Origin: Ailanthus altissimus | Taxonomy: Eukaryota; Streptophyta; Magnoliopsida; Sapindales; Simaroubaceae | Reading direction: 5' to 3' | DNA: 64,000 bases | Assembly: GCA_946807835.1 (NCBI GenBank) | Contig: OX327697.1 | Location: 8,633,001-8,697,000, forward strand | Shown: positions 54,641 to 64,000 of the stretch, one piece after another | How positions within the stretch are numbered: position 1 is the first letter of the stretch | Layout: every line of letters begins with the position of its first letter | Notes under the pieces: generated by a model | What the model saw: the letters and a program-made list of their open reading frames with translations, nothing else | Databases searched by the model: none | What the model was told of the DNA's origin: nothing | Position numbers and translations under genes: made by a program

Positions 54641-56079
54641 TGGCCGAATGTTTCATTTGGCTTTAAATTTTTTTGCAACATTTGAAAATTATATGTTAAG
54701 CCAATTAAACCCTATCATATGTCATGCCTTAACAAATTAATAGCATGATATATGACAGGCAATAGAAAGGTGAAAGTGACAAGTCTTATTTGTCGAGATC
54801 TCGGGCTTAACACTTAAACCTTATAATCTCCTAGAAAGACAGTGAAATAATTTTTATTTTTTTGAGAACTACCCAGATTGAGCTATTTAATCCGGTGGGC
54901 TACCCTAGTGCACAACAAGTATACTCCATATAGTGAGACTCCATAGATTCACACCCATTTCATCTTATGAAACTTTTCTATAAGTCCATAAATGATGCCC
55001 CACACATGCATTATAAAAATAACAAAACAATATGTTGAACCATACAAATTCAGATTAATATATATTCGTATAATTCATCTATCATATATATGCTAGAAGA
55101 GCGGAGACATAGATCATCACCGTCAAGTCTTTATATGCTCAACTGTGAAATTATCTCTAGGTTTATATTTTCATAAATAATATCCACAAACACTTTTGCA
55201 ATATTGTTTATCTTACGGAGAAATATTTTCCTGGGTTAATTACTTATGGCCATAAGACTTTGTAAAATACAATCTCAGAGCATCATGATATACAACTCAC
55301 CTATATGAGCTGACAGATCCCATATCTACACACATCAGACTCTATGAGCATCAAACCATACCCAGTGACACCTAGCGGTCAGATTATGATAGGTCTCTAA
55401 CATGTGTGAAATCTAATTATGGTGGATCACTCATAAGCTTATTATCGTGCTCAGGTCTAGAGACCACAAATACTACTTAACTCGAAATGATCATCTATTG
55501 ACGGTTTTATGAGATGTCTATTAGAGATCGTAATTAAGCCTATTTAGTACCAAGTCCTCGAATACCTGCATATCTATACAAGCTTCCACTAAACTCATTA
55601 TCAGCTATGAACAACCATCTGTACCAAACAGATATAGACATACACCGATCTATATTTAAATAAGGTTTTCATTAACAGACCCAATTCAGTGAAAATAGAT
55701 CAGGAACATAGGATTTGAGAACATATGTATAATGACGTTTTCTAATACTTATTGTAACCCTTTGCAACTATGTCATTACTAGCATACCCTCAGGTCTCTG
55801 TCCTATTTTAGATAAAGATCTAACTTCTTAGATCTAGCTGACTCTTATAACCTGCTAACTTTTAGCATTTATAACTCTCAGTACTGCTAACTCTTAGCCT
55901 TGGTCTAAACTTTTTTAGACCAAATCTGAACTCCTTCAGATCATACAATATCTGAAATATTACAAGCATCTTACCATATATTTTTAATATTAACGATTTT
56001 ATTCAAAATGCTTATTGTATAATATTAAAAAATTAATATTCATACAATATTGAAATTGCTAATAAGCACCAGTTCTAAT
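54061..56079 (-). mobile_element. Solo LTR (about 2.02 kb) in element D gag
   Basis: Similar along its length to the solo LTR at 11,154-13,235 in the same orientation (shared words include CACCTATATGAGCTGA, GGTCTCTAACATG, and GACAGTTTTATAGGATGTCT versus GACGGTTTTATGAGATGTCT). Flanks GAAAG (54,056-54,060) and GGAAG (56,080-56,084) form a 4-of-5 target duplication. Gag resumes on the right with EVYLAEVINE. It contains a (TA)n run at 54,608-54,635. The terminal TG...CA is degraded on the right. Confidence 0.8.
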
Positions 56080-57150
56080 GGAAGTCTATCTAGCTGAAGT
56101 GATCAATGAGGTCGTATGAGTGCCTAGTACTAAAGAAGGTGACCCCAGCAAGAAAAAGAAGAAATTAGACAAGAGCACACAGATCGCCAATGAAAATTCA
56201 TTCGATCTGTGAAACTTTAATCAAATCTTCGATTAGCTCTTGAAGGATAAATAGATAAAGCTATCTGAGGGCCATAACATCCCCCTAGTCGACCATCGTA
56301 CAAGGAAAGACTACTGTAAGTGGCACAACTCTTGGAGACATAATACAAACAACTGTATTGTGTTCAAAAAATAAAATTTAGTGGTTGATCGATGAGGGTC
56401 AACTTCTTTTTGATTTTAAGGGAAATACCCCTTTTATAGAGACCTACCCATTTTTAATAGTAGGGGTCAACATTGTCATTCGTTCCATAAAGAGAAAACT
56501 ATTGAGAGAAGGGTCGTCAACAAGAGTCTAGATCTCAGATAAGCTGAAAAGCACGATCCAGGTGAGTGATTCAGCTCTAAAGGCAGAGTAGACTCTCAAA
56601 AACCATCCGATCACTAAGAAGGCTTGTCCAACTTGACCGCAGTGCTAGATTACCTATCAAAAGATCTTGGGTAACTTGGAAAAAGTGAGAGCTCTTCGAT
56701 AACCCTTGTAAAATTTTTGACATAGGCTCAACACGGTTGGTCAATAAAAAGTCAACAACCTAAGGCGAAGTGTATTTAATCAGCTAGGAGAATGTATCCC
56801 TTCATAAATTTGGTCGACTAAAGCTCAGTAGAGGCAAATACAGAGGCGTGAGTAACTCAAGCATCTCGAACACAACATCCATAACCAGGGTGATAGCCAA
56901 GAGACTAAAGAAACCTTGGCAAAAATTAATAGCCTGAACAAAAAGCTCTATTAGAATAAAGCCTCAAAGGTTCCATGGCTATCTAGGCAGACTAAAAGGG
57001 ATGTTAAGCCCCAAAAGAGAGTCTGGGTGATGGTAAATAGAAAGATTAATAGTAATGGAATCCAGGCTAACCCTAACAATCAGACTGATCTTAGGACTCA
57101 GGTTGATCAACTTAACCAAGAGGCAACGAAGGAGAATGCCCCAAAATAAA
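56080..57150 (+). pseudogene. Element D gag 3' part and gag-protease linker
   Basis: EVYLAEVINEVV, then fragments such as KKKKLDKSTQIANENSFDL, FDQLLKDKQIKLSEGHNIP and KDYCKWHNSWRHNTNNCIVF. The last is the conserved C-x-W/YH-x-S-x-x-H-x-T-x-x-C motif of Tat-type gag C-termini, with its Cys and His residues present. Stops interrupt the frame. Confidence 0.75.
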
Positions 57151-57179
57151 CCATAAACATAATGATCATATAACTTGAG

Positions 57180-57590
57180 TTGTGTCAATCGAAATTAGGG
57201 CAGCCTTCAACCCTAGATGACGATGAGCCGAACAAACTAGCACCATTAACCCTACCTTATCCGGCCGACCATATGACCCAACACATTCAATCCCTGTATG
57301 TTAAGGCTGACCTCAATGAGGTTCCATATAAGAGGATCTTGATCGATAATAGATCAGGAGTCAATATTTTTCCCCTAAGAATGTTAAGAAAATTTGGGAT
57401 CAGTAAGGGCGACCAAAAGCCCTCTAAAGTTATTATGATCGACTTTGTTGGTTGTGAGACATTAGGCAATGAATTTGTCTCTATCAGAGTTAGGATCTAT
57501 TATATTGAGAAAGAAGAACCATTTTATGTAGTCAATGTACTAAGTGACTAAGCATTCTACTAGGACGAGATTGGATCCATTTAAATATGA
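57180..57590 (+). pseudogene. Element D aspartic protease
   Basis: The open block 57,180-57,551 has VPYKRILIDNRSGVNIFPLR, MLRKFGISKGDQKPSKVIM and EPFYVVNVLSD. The active-site motif of this group is D-G/N-G-S; here D is kept but the following residues read N-R-S. Shortly after, LGRDWIH-like sequence is frame-shifted (57,560). Confidence 0.85.
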
Positions 57591-57799
57591 CTTTGCCATT
57601 TAGCATGCATTAGATAATCTTCAAGTGGCAGCTAGATAGCTCGATCGAGATAATTAATACCAACCTTAAACTGTTACAAAATGAGAAATAAGATCCATAA
57701 ATTGGCCAAGAATTAAAACTAGCCCTAGTAAAAGTGGACGACCACAACCTTCAAAGCAAATTTAAGGAGATTAATCTGGGGAAAGTAGGCAACCATAGG

Positions 57800-58720
57800 T
57801 CAATTTTCATAAGCAAATGATTAAATCTGGCTTATGAATGTCAACTACTGGCAATTATTAGGGAATTTAGAGATTATTTTGCTTGGGACTACATAGAGAT
57901 ATCTGGCCTCAATAAAGACTTGGTCGAGCACAGTTTACCAATCAATAAAAGTTTTCATCCATATAAGCAACAAATGAGGAGGATATAAAAGTAAGTCGAA
58001 GATAAAATCGATAATGAGATTAAATGACTCCTTTTGGCACCTTTCATCAAGCTAGTGAATTACATAGAATGGTTGTCTAATGTAGTCCTTATAATAAGGA
58101 AAAATGGCAAACTGAGAGTATGCGTAGACTTTCGCAATCTCAACCTGGTGACTCCAAAAGATTAATACCGATGCTTATAGCTGATATGTTGGTCGATTCA
58201 GCTCCATGTCACTAGGTTTTAAGCTTTCTAGATAGGCACTTAGGTTATAACTAAATATTTATTCAGAAGATCGATGTTAGCAAAACTATATTTTGATATC
58301 CTAGGGCGATCAAAATGTATGAGTGGGTTGTCATGCCATTTGGTTGAAAGAATGCTAGAGCAACCTACCAGCAAGTTATAAATATCATATTCCATGACAT
58401 GATCGGCTGATTATTAGAGATGTACATTGACGATGTGGTAATCAAGTTAAATTTTGAGGATCAACACCTAACTGATCTATAAACAGCCTTTAGGAGAATG
58501 AGACTGCACCAACTAAAGATGAATCCATTAAATCTGCATTCAGAGTATCAACTGTTCACTTTATTGGCTTCTCAATACATCGGAGGGGGGGAAGGGGTAG
58601 AGATAGACCGAAATAAGGCTAGGGCGATCATAGACACACCTGCACCAAGAACCAAGAAAGAATTACAATAGTTGATTGGCAAAATAATATTTTTGAAGTG
58701 ATTCATTTTGAACTTTTTCA
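57800..58720 (+). pseudogene. Element D reverse transcriptase
   Basis: Fragments in order: FIKLVNYIEWLSNVVLIIRK, RVCVDFRNLNLVTPK (about 58,115), EWVVMPFG (58,325), then IFHDMIG and LEMYIDDVVIKLNFEDQHL (58,420). The catalytic pair Y-I-D-D is intact, the only one in the window with both Asp. SEYQLFTLLASQYIGG and KKELQ, stop, LIGKIIFLK close the domain. Frequent stops and frameshifts mean no full RT can be made. Confidence 0.85.
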
Positions 58721-58759
58721 GTTGCCTTTATGCATGGTCGCCATTACTAGTCAAATAAT

Positions 58760-59290
58760 GGAGAAGACTCTAAATGGATGGACCATCACCAATAAGTCTT
58801 CAAGAAAATCAAGAAGTATCTCACAAACCCACTAGTCATGGTACCACCCAAACTAAGCCTGCCTCTAATTCTATACATTGTGGTAGCAGAAGAATTAATT
58901 GGCAGTATGTTAGCATAAGAATATGTCGGTGTCGAAAAAGATGTCTACTATTTCAGTCGAGTCTTAAATGATGTAGAAATAAGATACATGATTATAAGAA
59001 AAATATGTTTGATCTTATATTTCTCATGCACAAAATTAAGATACTACTTGTTACCTACAACAATGCATGTGATAGGCCAAATAGACATTATAAAGTATCT
59101 CCTCTCAAAATCATTTTTCAGGAACCGCTTGGGAAAATAGGTGATCACATTATTAGAATTTAATCTAAAGTATCCCTGAAAGGCTATTAAGGGGCAAGTT
59201 TGGCCAATTTCCTTACAGACTATCTGATGCTATACACAGTTATAGCTGATTATGAAATCGACAGCTTGAGTACAAGTTAGCAGCTATAGT
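58760..59290 (+). pseudogene. Element D first (Gypsy-type) RNase H
   Basis: VFKKIKKYLTNPLVMVPPKL and LPLILYIVVAEELIGSMLA (58,797-58,915), then VGVEKDVYYFSRVLNDVEIR (58,923), KLRYYLLPTTMHVIGQIDII KYLLSKSFF and KAIKGQVWPI. It follows the Gypsy RNase H pattern; as usual for this clade the first catalytic Asp is replaced (LYIVV), which suggests the domain served structurally even before decay. Confidence 0.8.
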
Positions 59291-59299
59291 TTGACAGTT

Positions 59300-59640
59300 C
59301 AGAAAAAAAAAATCAGGCTACTAGAGTTAGAACTATCCTGGTATCCCCCTTAGGGCTGAAAACAAAGATATCTTTTTGTATAATTTTGTATGCACAAACA
59401 ATCAAGCAGAATATGAAGCCCTCGTCATCAATTTGGAAATACTTACAGAAATAGTGATCAAAGATGTTAAACTGCAGGGTGATTCCCTATTAGTGATTAA
59501 ATAAGTGATCGAAGAATATAATTGCGAGGCCGATTTACTCGTCCCATACTACAACAAAGCCAAACATATAATCTAAAGCTTCTAATCTATCTTAGTTGAG
59601 TATTCAACTAGAATGAACATCTCAGAAGCTAATAATCTTG
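59300..59640 (+). pseudogene. Element D second (archaeal-type) RNase H
   Basis: CTNNQAEYEALVINLEILTE (59,391-59,450), then KLQGDSLLVIK, stop, VIEEYNCEADLLVPYYNKA. The N-N-Q-A-E-Y-E-A-L and G-D-S-x-L-V-I motifs carry the catalytic Glu and Asp of type I (plant/archaeal) RNase H. A second RNase H between RNase H and integrase is a known mark of Tat/Ogre elements. Confidence 0.9.
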
Positions 59641-59829
59641 CCAATGGGGCATCAGGATTTAGAAAGGCGATTGAAAAGATCCCTATAATTCATCGACCAT
59701 ATTCTTACCTCTATAGTCCATAGTTGCTTACTCAAATGCCAATTTTATGGGCTAATTTTAGCCAAGACTAGAGAGATCAATTGATTGCCTATATGAAGAA
59801 CCTTAATGAGAATGTTAACTAAAGAATTA

Positions 59830-60712
59830 GAACCATGGTCATGGTCGAATCACACGAAGGTCTAGCTAAGGTTCATCTTAATAGGCGGAAGAAAGCTATC
59901 CTAAAGATCGGTTTGTGGTGGCCGACCATGGAATAAAACTGTCACGACCATGCTAAGGGTTGTGAAGAATTTCAAAGGCATGGGCTAATACAAGTCATCC
60001 CAGCAAAAGAAACACATGCGATAATCAAACTTTGGTCATTCAGAGGTCGGGCCATGGATATAATTTGGAAGATATAACTACCTTATCTAAACAGCATACA
60101 TTCATTTTTATAGCGATCGATTATTTCACAAAATAGGTCAAGGTAATTCCATTGAAAATAATAAATCAACGGTTAGTCATAAAGTTTATTAAAGAAAATA
60201 TCATATACATGTATGGTCTCCCCAAATCCATCATGACCGACCAGGGAATAGTTTTCACTAGGGAAAAAATGGGCAATTTTGTTAAGGAATTCGGTATGAA
60301 GCTTATACATAGCATAATATATTATGCTCAATCAAATGGATAGGTTGAATCTACGAATAAATCATTCATCGAAGGGCTAAAAAAGACGATCGAAGATAGC
60401 CCCAAATTATGGTATGAGAAACTTTAGAAAGTGTTTTGGGAAAACAGAGTCAGCCCAAAGTCAACCACTGGGACATCACCTTAACAATTGGTTTATGGCA
60501 ATGAGGCCATGGTTCTAATGGAATTGACTAGAAGATCAATAAGAAGGCAATTTCAAGAAGCATTAAACCCACAACAATACCAAGAATGTCATGCAGATGA
60601 GATGGATCAACTAGACGAACACTGCCTTGAAGCCTTGAATTTACTCGAAGCATATAAGAAGAAAGTAGAAAGGGCTTACAACAAGAAGGTTAGATTTAAG
60701 TTTTTTAGCTAG
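59830..60712 (+). pseudogene. Element D integrase
   Basis: Zinc-binding part: ESHEGLAKVHLNRRKKAILK, GLWWPTME, stop, NCHDHAKGCEEFQRHG (59,847-59,990); the second Cys of CxxC reads F. Core: the open block 60,152-60,343 reads ENIIYMYGLPKSIMTDQGIV, FTREKMGNFVKEFGMK and SIIYYAQSNG, with the central Asp (TDQG), then VESTNKSFIEGLKKTIED carrying the catalytic Glu. 60,488-60,712 (YGNEAMVLMELTRRSIRRQF) is the C-terminal part. Confidence 0.9.
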
Positions 60713-61300
60713 GCGACTTAGTATAGAAAGTAGTCTTCCCATTAGGATCTAAGGAGAATAAATTGGGGCAATTAAGTTCAAATTTGTAAAGACCATTCAA
60801 AATTGCCAAAATCCTTGGCAAATGGGCATATTTGCTGAACGATGTAGATGGGGAAAACCATCATAGGTGATCAATTATAAATACTTAAAGTCTTACTGGC
60901 CAATGGTTAGGAAAGGTATTGATAAAGCAATTTTCCAAAAAATTTTATAAGTTTGATCAGCCCAGTTAGATAATGATGATAGGCTGATAAATTATGAACG
61001 GTTAACTCTTGAAACCAATTTTTTTGTAAACATTGAAGTATTCAATAAATAGCTGATCGATTTTGATCGGTTGAAATAAAACTCATACAATTATTTTTGA
61101 GTGATATTATGATTTAAAAGAGAACCAATAAAGATCAATCGATCTGGTTAAAGCCAATTTTATAAACTTACTAGCCTCAAATAAAATATAAAACTTAAGA
61201 TAAATGATGTTGTTTGGGTGATCTTTAAAAATTATAATGAGAAGCAATCTGAAGAAAAAAATATATTTAATTAATTTTAAAAAATAATTACATTAGAAGA
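60713..61300. other. Spacer between integrase and the antisense ORF
   Basis: A short continuation of integrase C-terminal wording (PFKIAKILGKWAYLLNDVDG-like at about 60,795-60,855) then AT-rich non-coding sequence. Confidence 0.5.
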
Positions 61301-61309
61301 GCACTGTTG

Positions 61310-62200
61310 GCCAATTTACAATTGGTCCAAAGAAGAAATAAAATCGGCCACAGCTGAGTCAACCACCTTCACTTCAGTCTTAGCCATAGGGACCAATAGT
61401 TCCTTGAGTTTAAGGCTTTTCTTTAATTCAGATCTCTTAGAGTGATTATCTAGGACTTGCTTCCTAAAATTTACGATTACTTAGTTCTTTAAGCTTATTC
61501 ATCCTTAAGCTTGCCCAGTTCCTCCATTCGATGCATGGCAATCTTGCTCTGGTCCTCAAGCTCCTTGACCTCCATTATTAATTAAACGTTAAGATGATCT
61601 AGGTCCGTCTTCTCTTTAGCATCCTTCTTGGCCTTAAGAATAGTCTACTTAGCAGATTACTTTTTCTTCACAAGTGTAGTGAAGGAAGCTGCGAATTAAT
61701 CCAATTTGTTCTTTAGGCTAACTAACATTAAGTCACCGATGGCATTCTCAGCAATGAACTTCAACTTTTTGTTCACCACGTAGACTTGATGTTCATCCAA
61801 GAGCAGATTGATTAGCTGACCCTTTAGAGATTTCATCTCCTTGATTATTTTAATGACCTCTCGCTGAACAATTGAGGCTGAGGAGGAAGATTCCTGGTCC
61901 AGGGAGAGATCAATCATCGCTATCATCTGTTAATTCCTCAATGAGCAAGGAGAAAATGTCCATAACTGAAGTTGATCCTATAAGCTCAAGTTTCTTCAGA
62001 GTTGGCTTTCCAAAGGGGATTGACTTGGGAGGATATTGAGAACCATTAGGTGATAGCTTCAAAGTTAGAGAAGGGCTCAAGTCCAGAATAAAGAGACCCT
62101 CAAGATTGGCTTGAGGTGATACGTTGGAAGGAGTTACTAGTGGTGAAGGAGTGACTAACTGGTGTGAAGGTGTCAACTTCTTCAAATGAGTTTTTAAGTG
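61310..62200 (-). pseudogene. Antisense ORF, coiled-coil C-terminal part
   Basis: On the minus strand, 62,185-61,910 (opening at a TTG, so not a proven start) reads a Pro/Ser-rich linker, then FGKPTLKKLELIGSTSVMDI. 61,926-61,696 continues with SSSASIVQREVIKIIKEMKS and LKGQLINLLLDEHQVYVVNK. Further down are KELEDQSKIAMHRMEELGKL (about 61,570-61,510) and LKLKELLVPMAKTEVKVVDS (about 61,415-61,355). The Leu/Lys/Glu heptad-like pattern suggests a coiled coil. Several stops break it. It lies downstream of the PMD-like segment in the same direction and was probably one gene with it. Confidence 0.6.
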
Positions 62201-63321
62201 GACGATCTTTATGTGTTAGGTCTTTTGTGAAGTCTTCTGAGAAAAGAAACAAGTATTAGTAGGCAATTTCAAAAAGAAATGAGAATACTTTATATGGGTG
62301 ATTTTATTACCTTCACTCGTTTTGTTGGAGGAGCCATGTCATTGGCTATAGTAGATGGAGCATTTAAAGTGGTAGGAATTGCCTCTGTACATAAGAAATG
62401 GCCAAGTTAAAGTCACAAGTATAAATAAAAGGCGAACAAAATCTAATATTATACCTTGTCGGCTCATATCACCAATGATTCTGGCGATTCATAATCAAAA
62501 TCAATTTTTATATTCATCAAAAGAGAAACTAGTCTATATAGGCCAAAATGGTTGCTAAAACAACACCTCTCCAAACCAAGGGGTGCCTGTACGAATCCAT
62601 TAAGTTTGACGTTTTATAGTTGACTGCCTGTGTTTCAAGAAGGGCTCCATTTTTCTTTGGTGACACAAACTCTTCATTTCCTTTATTTTATTACAATTAT
62701 ACTTAGAACCATAAAAGGATTCAAAATTTTAGATTTCTTGAATCATTTTACCCTTAGTCTTCTTTTGGTCAACTTGTACAACAACATCACTATTAGAATC
62801 CTTAATATGGTAATGTAAAAGAGCCTCATCTAATGGTAAAGAAAAATATTGGTCGATCACTCCTCCTTAATAGGTATCAAACATACTCATATAGAAAGAT
62901 TCTCTAAAGACTACCCAATTCCTAAATTTCTAATTTGCTGAAAAAGGTTAGGGTATGGAAAGACTTGGATAAGGCCAAATTGGCAACTTACCCACTGGGT
63001 TGATAAGTCTTCATTCCACATTTATTATTTAGGCTGGCAGCTATAGTCACCCCATGATGTAAATCATGGGCAATAATGTAACTTATCCATGAATCATGCC
63101 ACTCTGTATCTAGGGCGTCCTCATCAAAAGTAGAATTTTGACCCTTGTAAGACTATCTGGTTAGCTTAGGGCTAAAAAGGGCCGGCCTAAGGCAATTAAA
63201 GGACTTATCATCTATATAAGTAGCATTGTTATAATAAGAAAAGAATTCTTTTTAACTTAAGTCTTTGACTTGCCATTGAAGAAGCCATGGCACATAACAA
63301 CTAAGGCAATTTTCATCAGCC
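62201..63321 (-). pseudogene. Decayed middle part of the antisense ORF
   Basis: Minus-strand fragments such as CYVPWLLQWQVKDLS, ATYIDDKSFNCLRPALFSPK and ALDTEWHDSWISYIIAHDLH HGV (about 63,300-63,040) look like diverged protein sequence continuing the PMD frame; lower coordinates (62,200-62,900) are less clear. Frames change several times. Confidence 0.45.
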
Positions 63322-63950
63322 TCAGAAGTTTCTTGGAAAAAAGAAGGAAAGTAAGCCAATATCCAGAAGTAGATAATCCATAAAAAGACCCCCAGCATTT
63401 GAAAAGATCAACTCATCCTCCGAAGGTAAAAACTCAAAAAAACTCTTATATAGATAAGAAAAAAGAAAAAATCCTAAAGTTAGAGACACACCATCAGCCA
63501 GGGCGATTTCTACCTTCAAATATTCTCTAGTGATTCTCTAAGAAATAGGGGATAAGGCATATTTGCAAAGCTATTATAGGAGAAAGGTGATATGTTAGCT
63601 GATTTCTCCTTAACGGTGTTTATAAACTTTCTAAAACTAGACTCAGCCCTTGTAAAATATAGGCCGACCTCATCAACTTCTAACTCATAGTTAATTTTAA
63701 CTCTATGAACTAGAATGTTGAAAAGAACTGAAAATTTATGTAGAGTAGGTGACATGTACCTAAATCTAAAATAGAAGCAGTTAGCCGATCTAGACCAAAA
63801 TAAAAGGGTGGCAAAAAGTAAGTCATTATGAAGGGGAATTTTGAATCTGGAGAGTTGTATAAGATTGTAGATCCCAACGGATTTCCATACTGAGCTATAA
63901 TGGGGCTCTAGATGATTTAACCACCCCCTAAATTCATTAGTGGTCTTTGG
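63322..63950 (-). pseudogene. Antisense ORF with plant-mobile-domain (PMD) similarity
   Basis: From 63,950 down to 63,516 the minus strand is open for 144 codons. It contains NEFRGWLNHLEPHYSSVWKS, VGIYNLIQLSRFKIPLHNDL and LFATLLFWSRSANCFYFRF, then RYMSPTLHKFSVLF. This is the pattern W-x(n)-G-I-x-x-L-I-x-L-S-R-x-x-x-x-x-x-x-L-L-x-A-x-x-x-FW...T-P-T-L-x-D-V of the plant mobile domain. After a frameshift at about 63,517 the block 63,519-63,322 (true ATG) gives MKVEIALADGVSLTLGFFLF and SNAGGLFMDYLLLDIGLLS, matching the later PMD region where a G-G-P-L-W-L-L-Q-L-W block is usual. Function is unknown; its position behind integrase, opposite in direction, fits the antisense ORFs described in Tat-lineage elements. 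Confidence 0.7.
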
Positions 63951-64000
63951 CTAATACTTGATCAATTTAAAGGTCGCCTAGATGGATATATTATGGTTCT

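Larger units (their letters stand above)
52011..64000 (+). mobile_element. Tat/Ogre-like Ty3/Gypsy retrotransposon D (3' end beyond the window)
   Basis: Plus-strand gag (53,400), protease (57,340), RT (57,950-58,700), RNase H (58,780), a second archaeal-type RNase H (59,390) and integrase (59,860-60,700), followed by a long region with minus-strand coding similarity (61,310-63,950). Two RNase H domains and an antisense ORF behind integrase are known marks of the Tat lineage. A 2-kb LTR has inserted in gag. Many stops are present. The 3' LTR is not reached. Confidence 0.85.

Noticed and set aside
1..64000. tRNA, rRNA or other structural RNA genes
   Set aside because: No stretch with tRNA box A/B pattern or rRNA sequence could be recognised by eye; tRNA-like strings are only primer-binding sites.
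1..64000. A bacterial-type system or new host defence locus
   Set aside because: All recognisable multi-domain coding sequence is explained by plant retrotransposons plus one methyltransferase gene.

Overview
The window is AT-rich nuclear DNA of a flowering plant, probably a eudicot; I cannot name the species. The evidence is one intron-containing plant gene with GT-AG introns, set among old, mostly broken LTR retrotransposons of several plant lineages (Ty1/Copia, Ty3/Gypsy chromovirus, Athila-like and Tat/Ogre-like). Only one gene looks intact. It is a seven-exon S-adenosylmethionine-dependent methyltransferase at 17,821-22,970 (+), 343 codons, of the METTL10/EFM4 class (eEF1A lysine methyltransferase; the plant orthologue is called AR401). 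Almost every other open frame is a decayed piece of a retrotransposon. Layout: 1-5.3 kb is a degenerate Copia element (A) that lacks reverse transcriptase. It is interrupted by a small non-autonomous LTR element (1,001-3,091; two LTRs, primer-binding site, polypurine tract, 4-of-5 target duplication) and by a MITE-like insert (3,459-4,167). 5.8-8.1 kb holds a pair of diverged LTR-like segments around a non-coding interior. 8.2-15.9 kb is a second Copia element (E), split in its RT/RNase H region by an inverted 2.08-kb solo LTR (11,154-13,235) with a perfect 5-bp target duplication; E's own 3' LTR belongs to the same LTR family. 16-17.8 kb is gene-poor and carries a perfect 32-bp hairpin. The methyltransferase gene follows. 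23.6-28 kb is non-coding, with LTR-like remnants. 28.06-35 kb is an Athila-like Gypsy element on the minus strand. 35-45.9 kb is a Gypsy element (B) whose gag is split by a complete 8.5-kb chromovirus-type Gypsy element (A', 35,409-43,895; LTRs of 1,551 and 1,525 bp). 46-49.3 kb is a Copia element (C) on the minus strand, lacking its 3' end. 49.5-52 kb is simple and tandem repeats. 52-64 kb is a Tat/Ogre-like Gypsy element (D) on the plus strand with two RNase H domains, a third copy of the 2-kb LTR in its gag, and beyond its integrase a minus-strand region resembling the plant mobile domain (PMD) antisense ORF known from Tat-lineage elements. How the parts relate: the elements show successive nested insertion. 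Four of the five reverse transcriptases whose active site I could read have lost one residue of the catalytic Asp pair, and all coding regions carry stops and frameshifts, so no element here appears able to move by itself. The features of most interest are the antisense PMD-like ORF, the non-autonomous LTR element, the inverted pair of 2-kb LTRs, the perfect hairpin and several exact tandem duplications inside retrotransposon coding regions. Domain calls rest on recognising conserved family motifs by eye; no database search was made.
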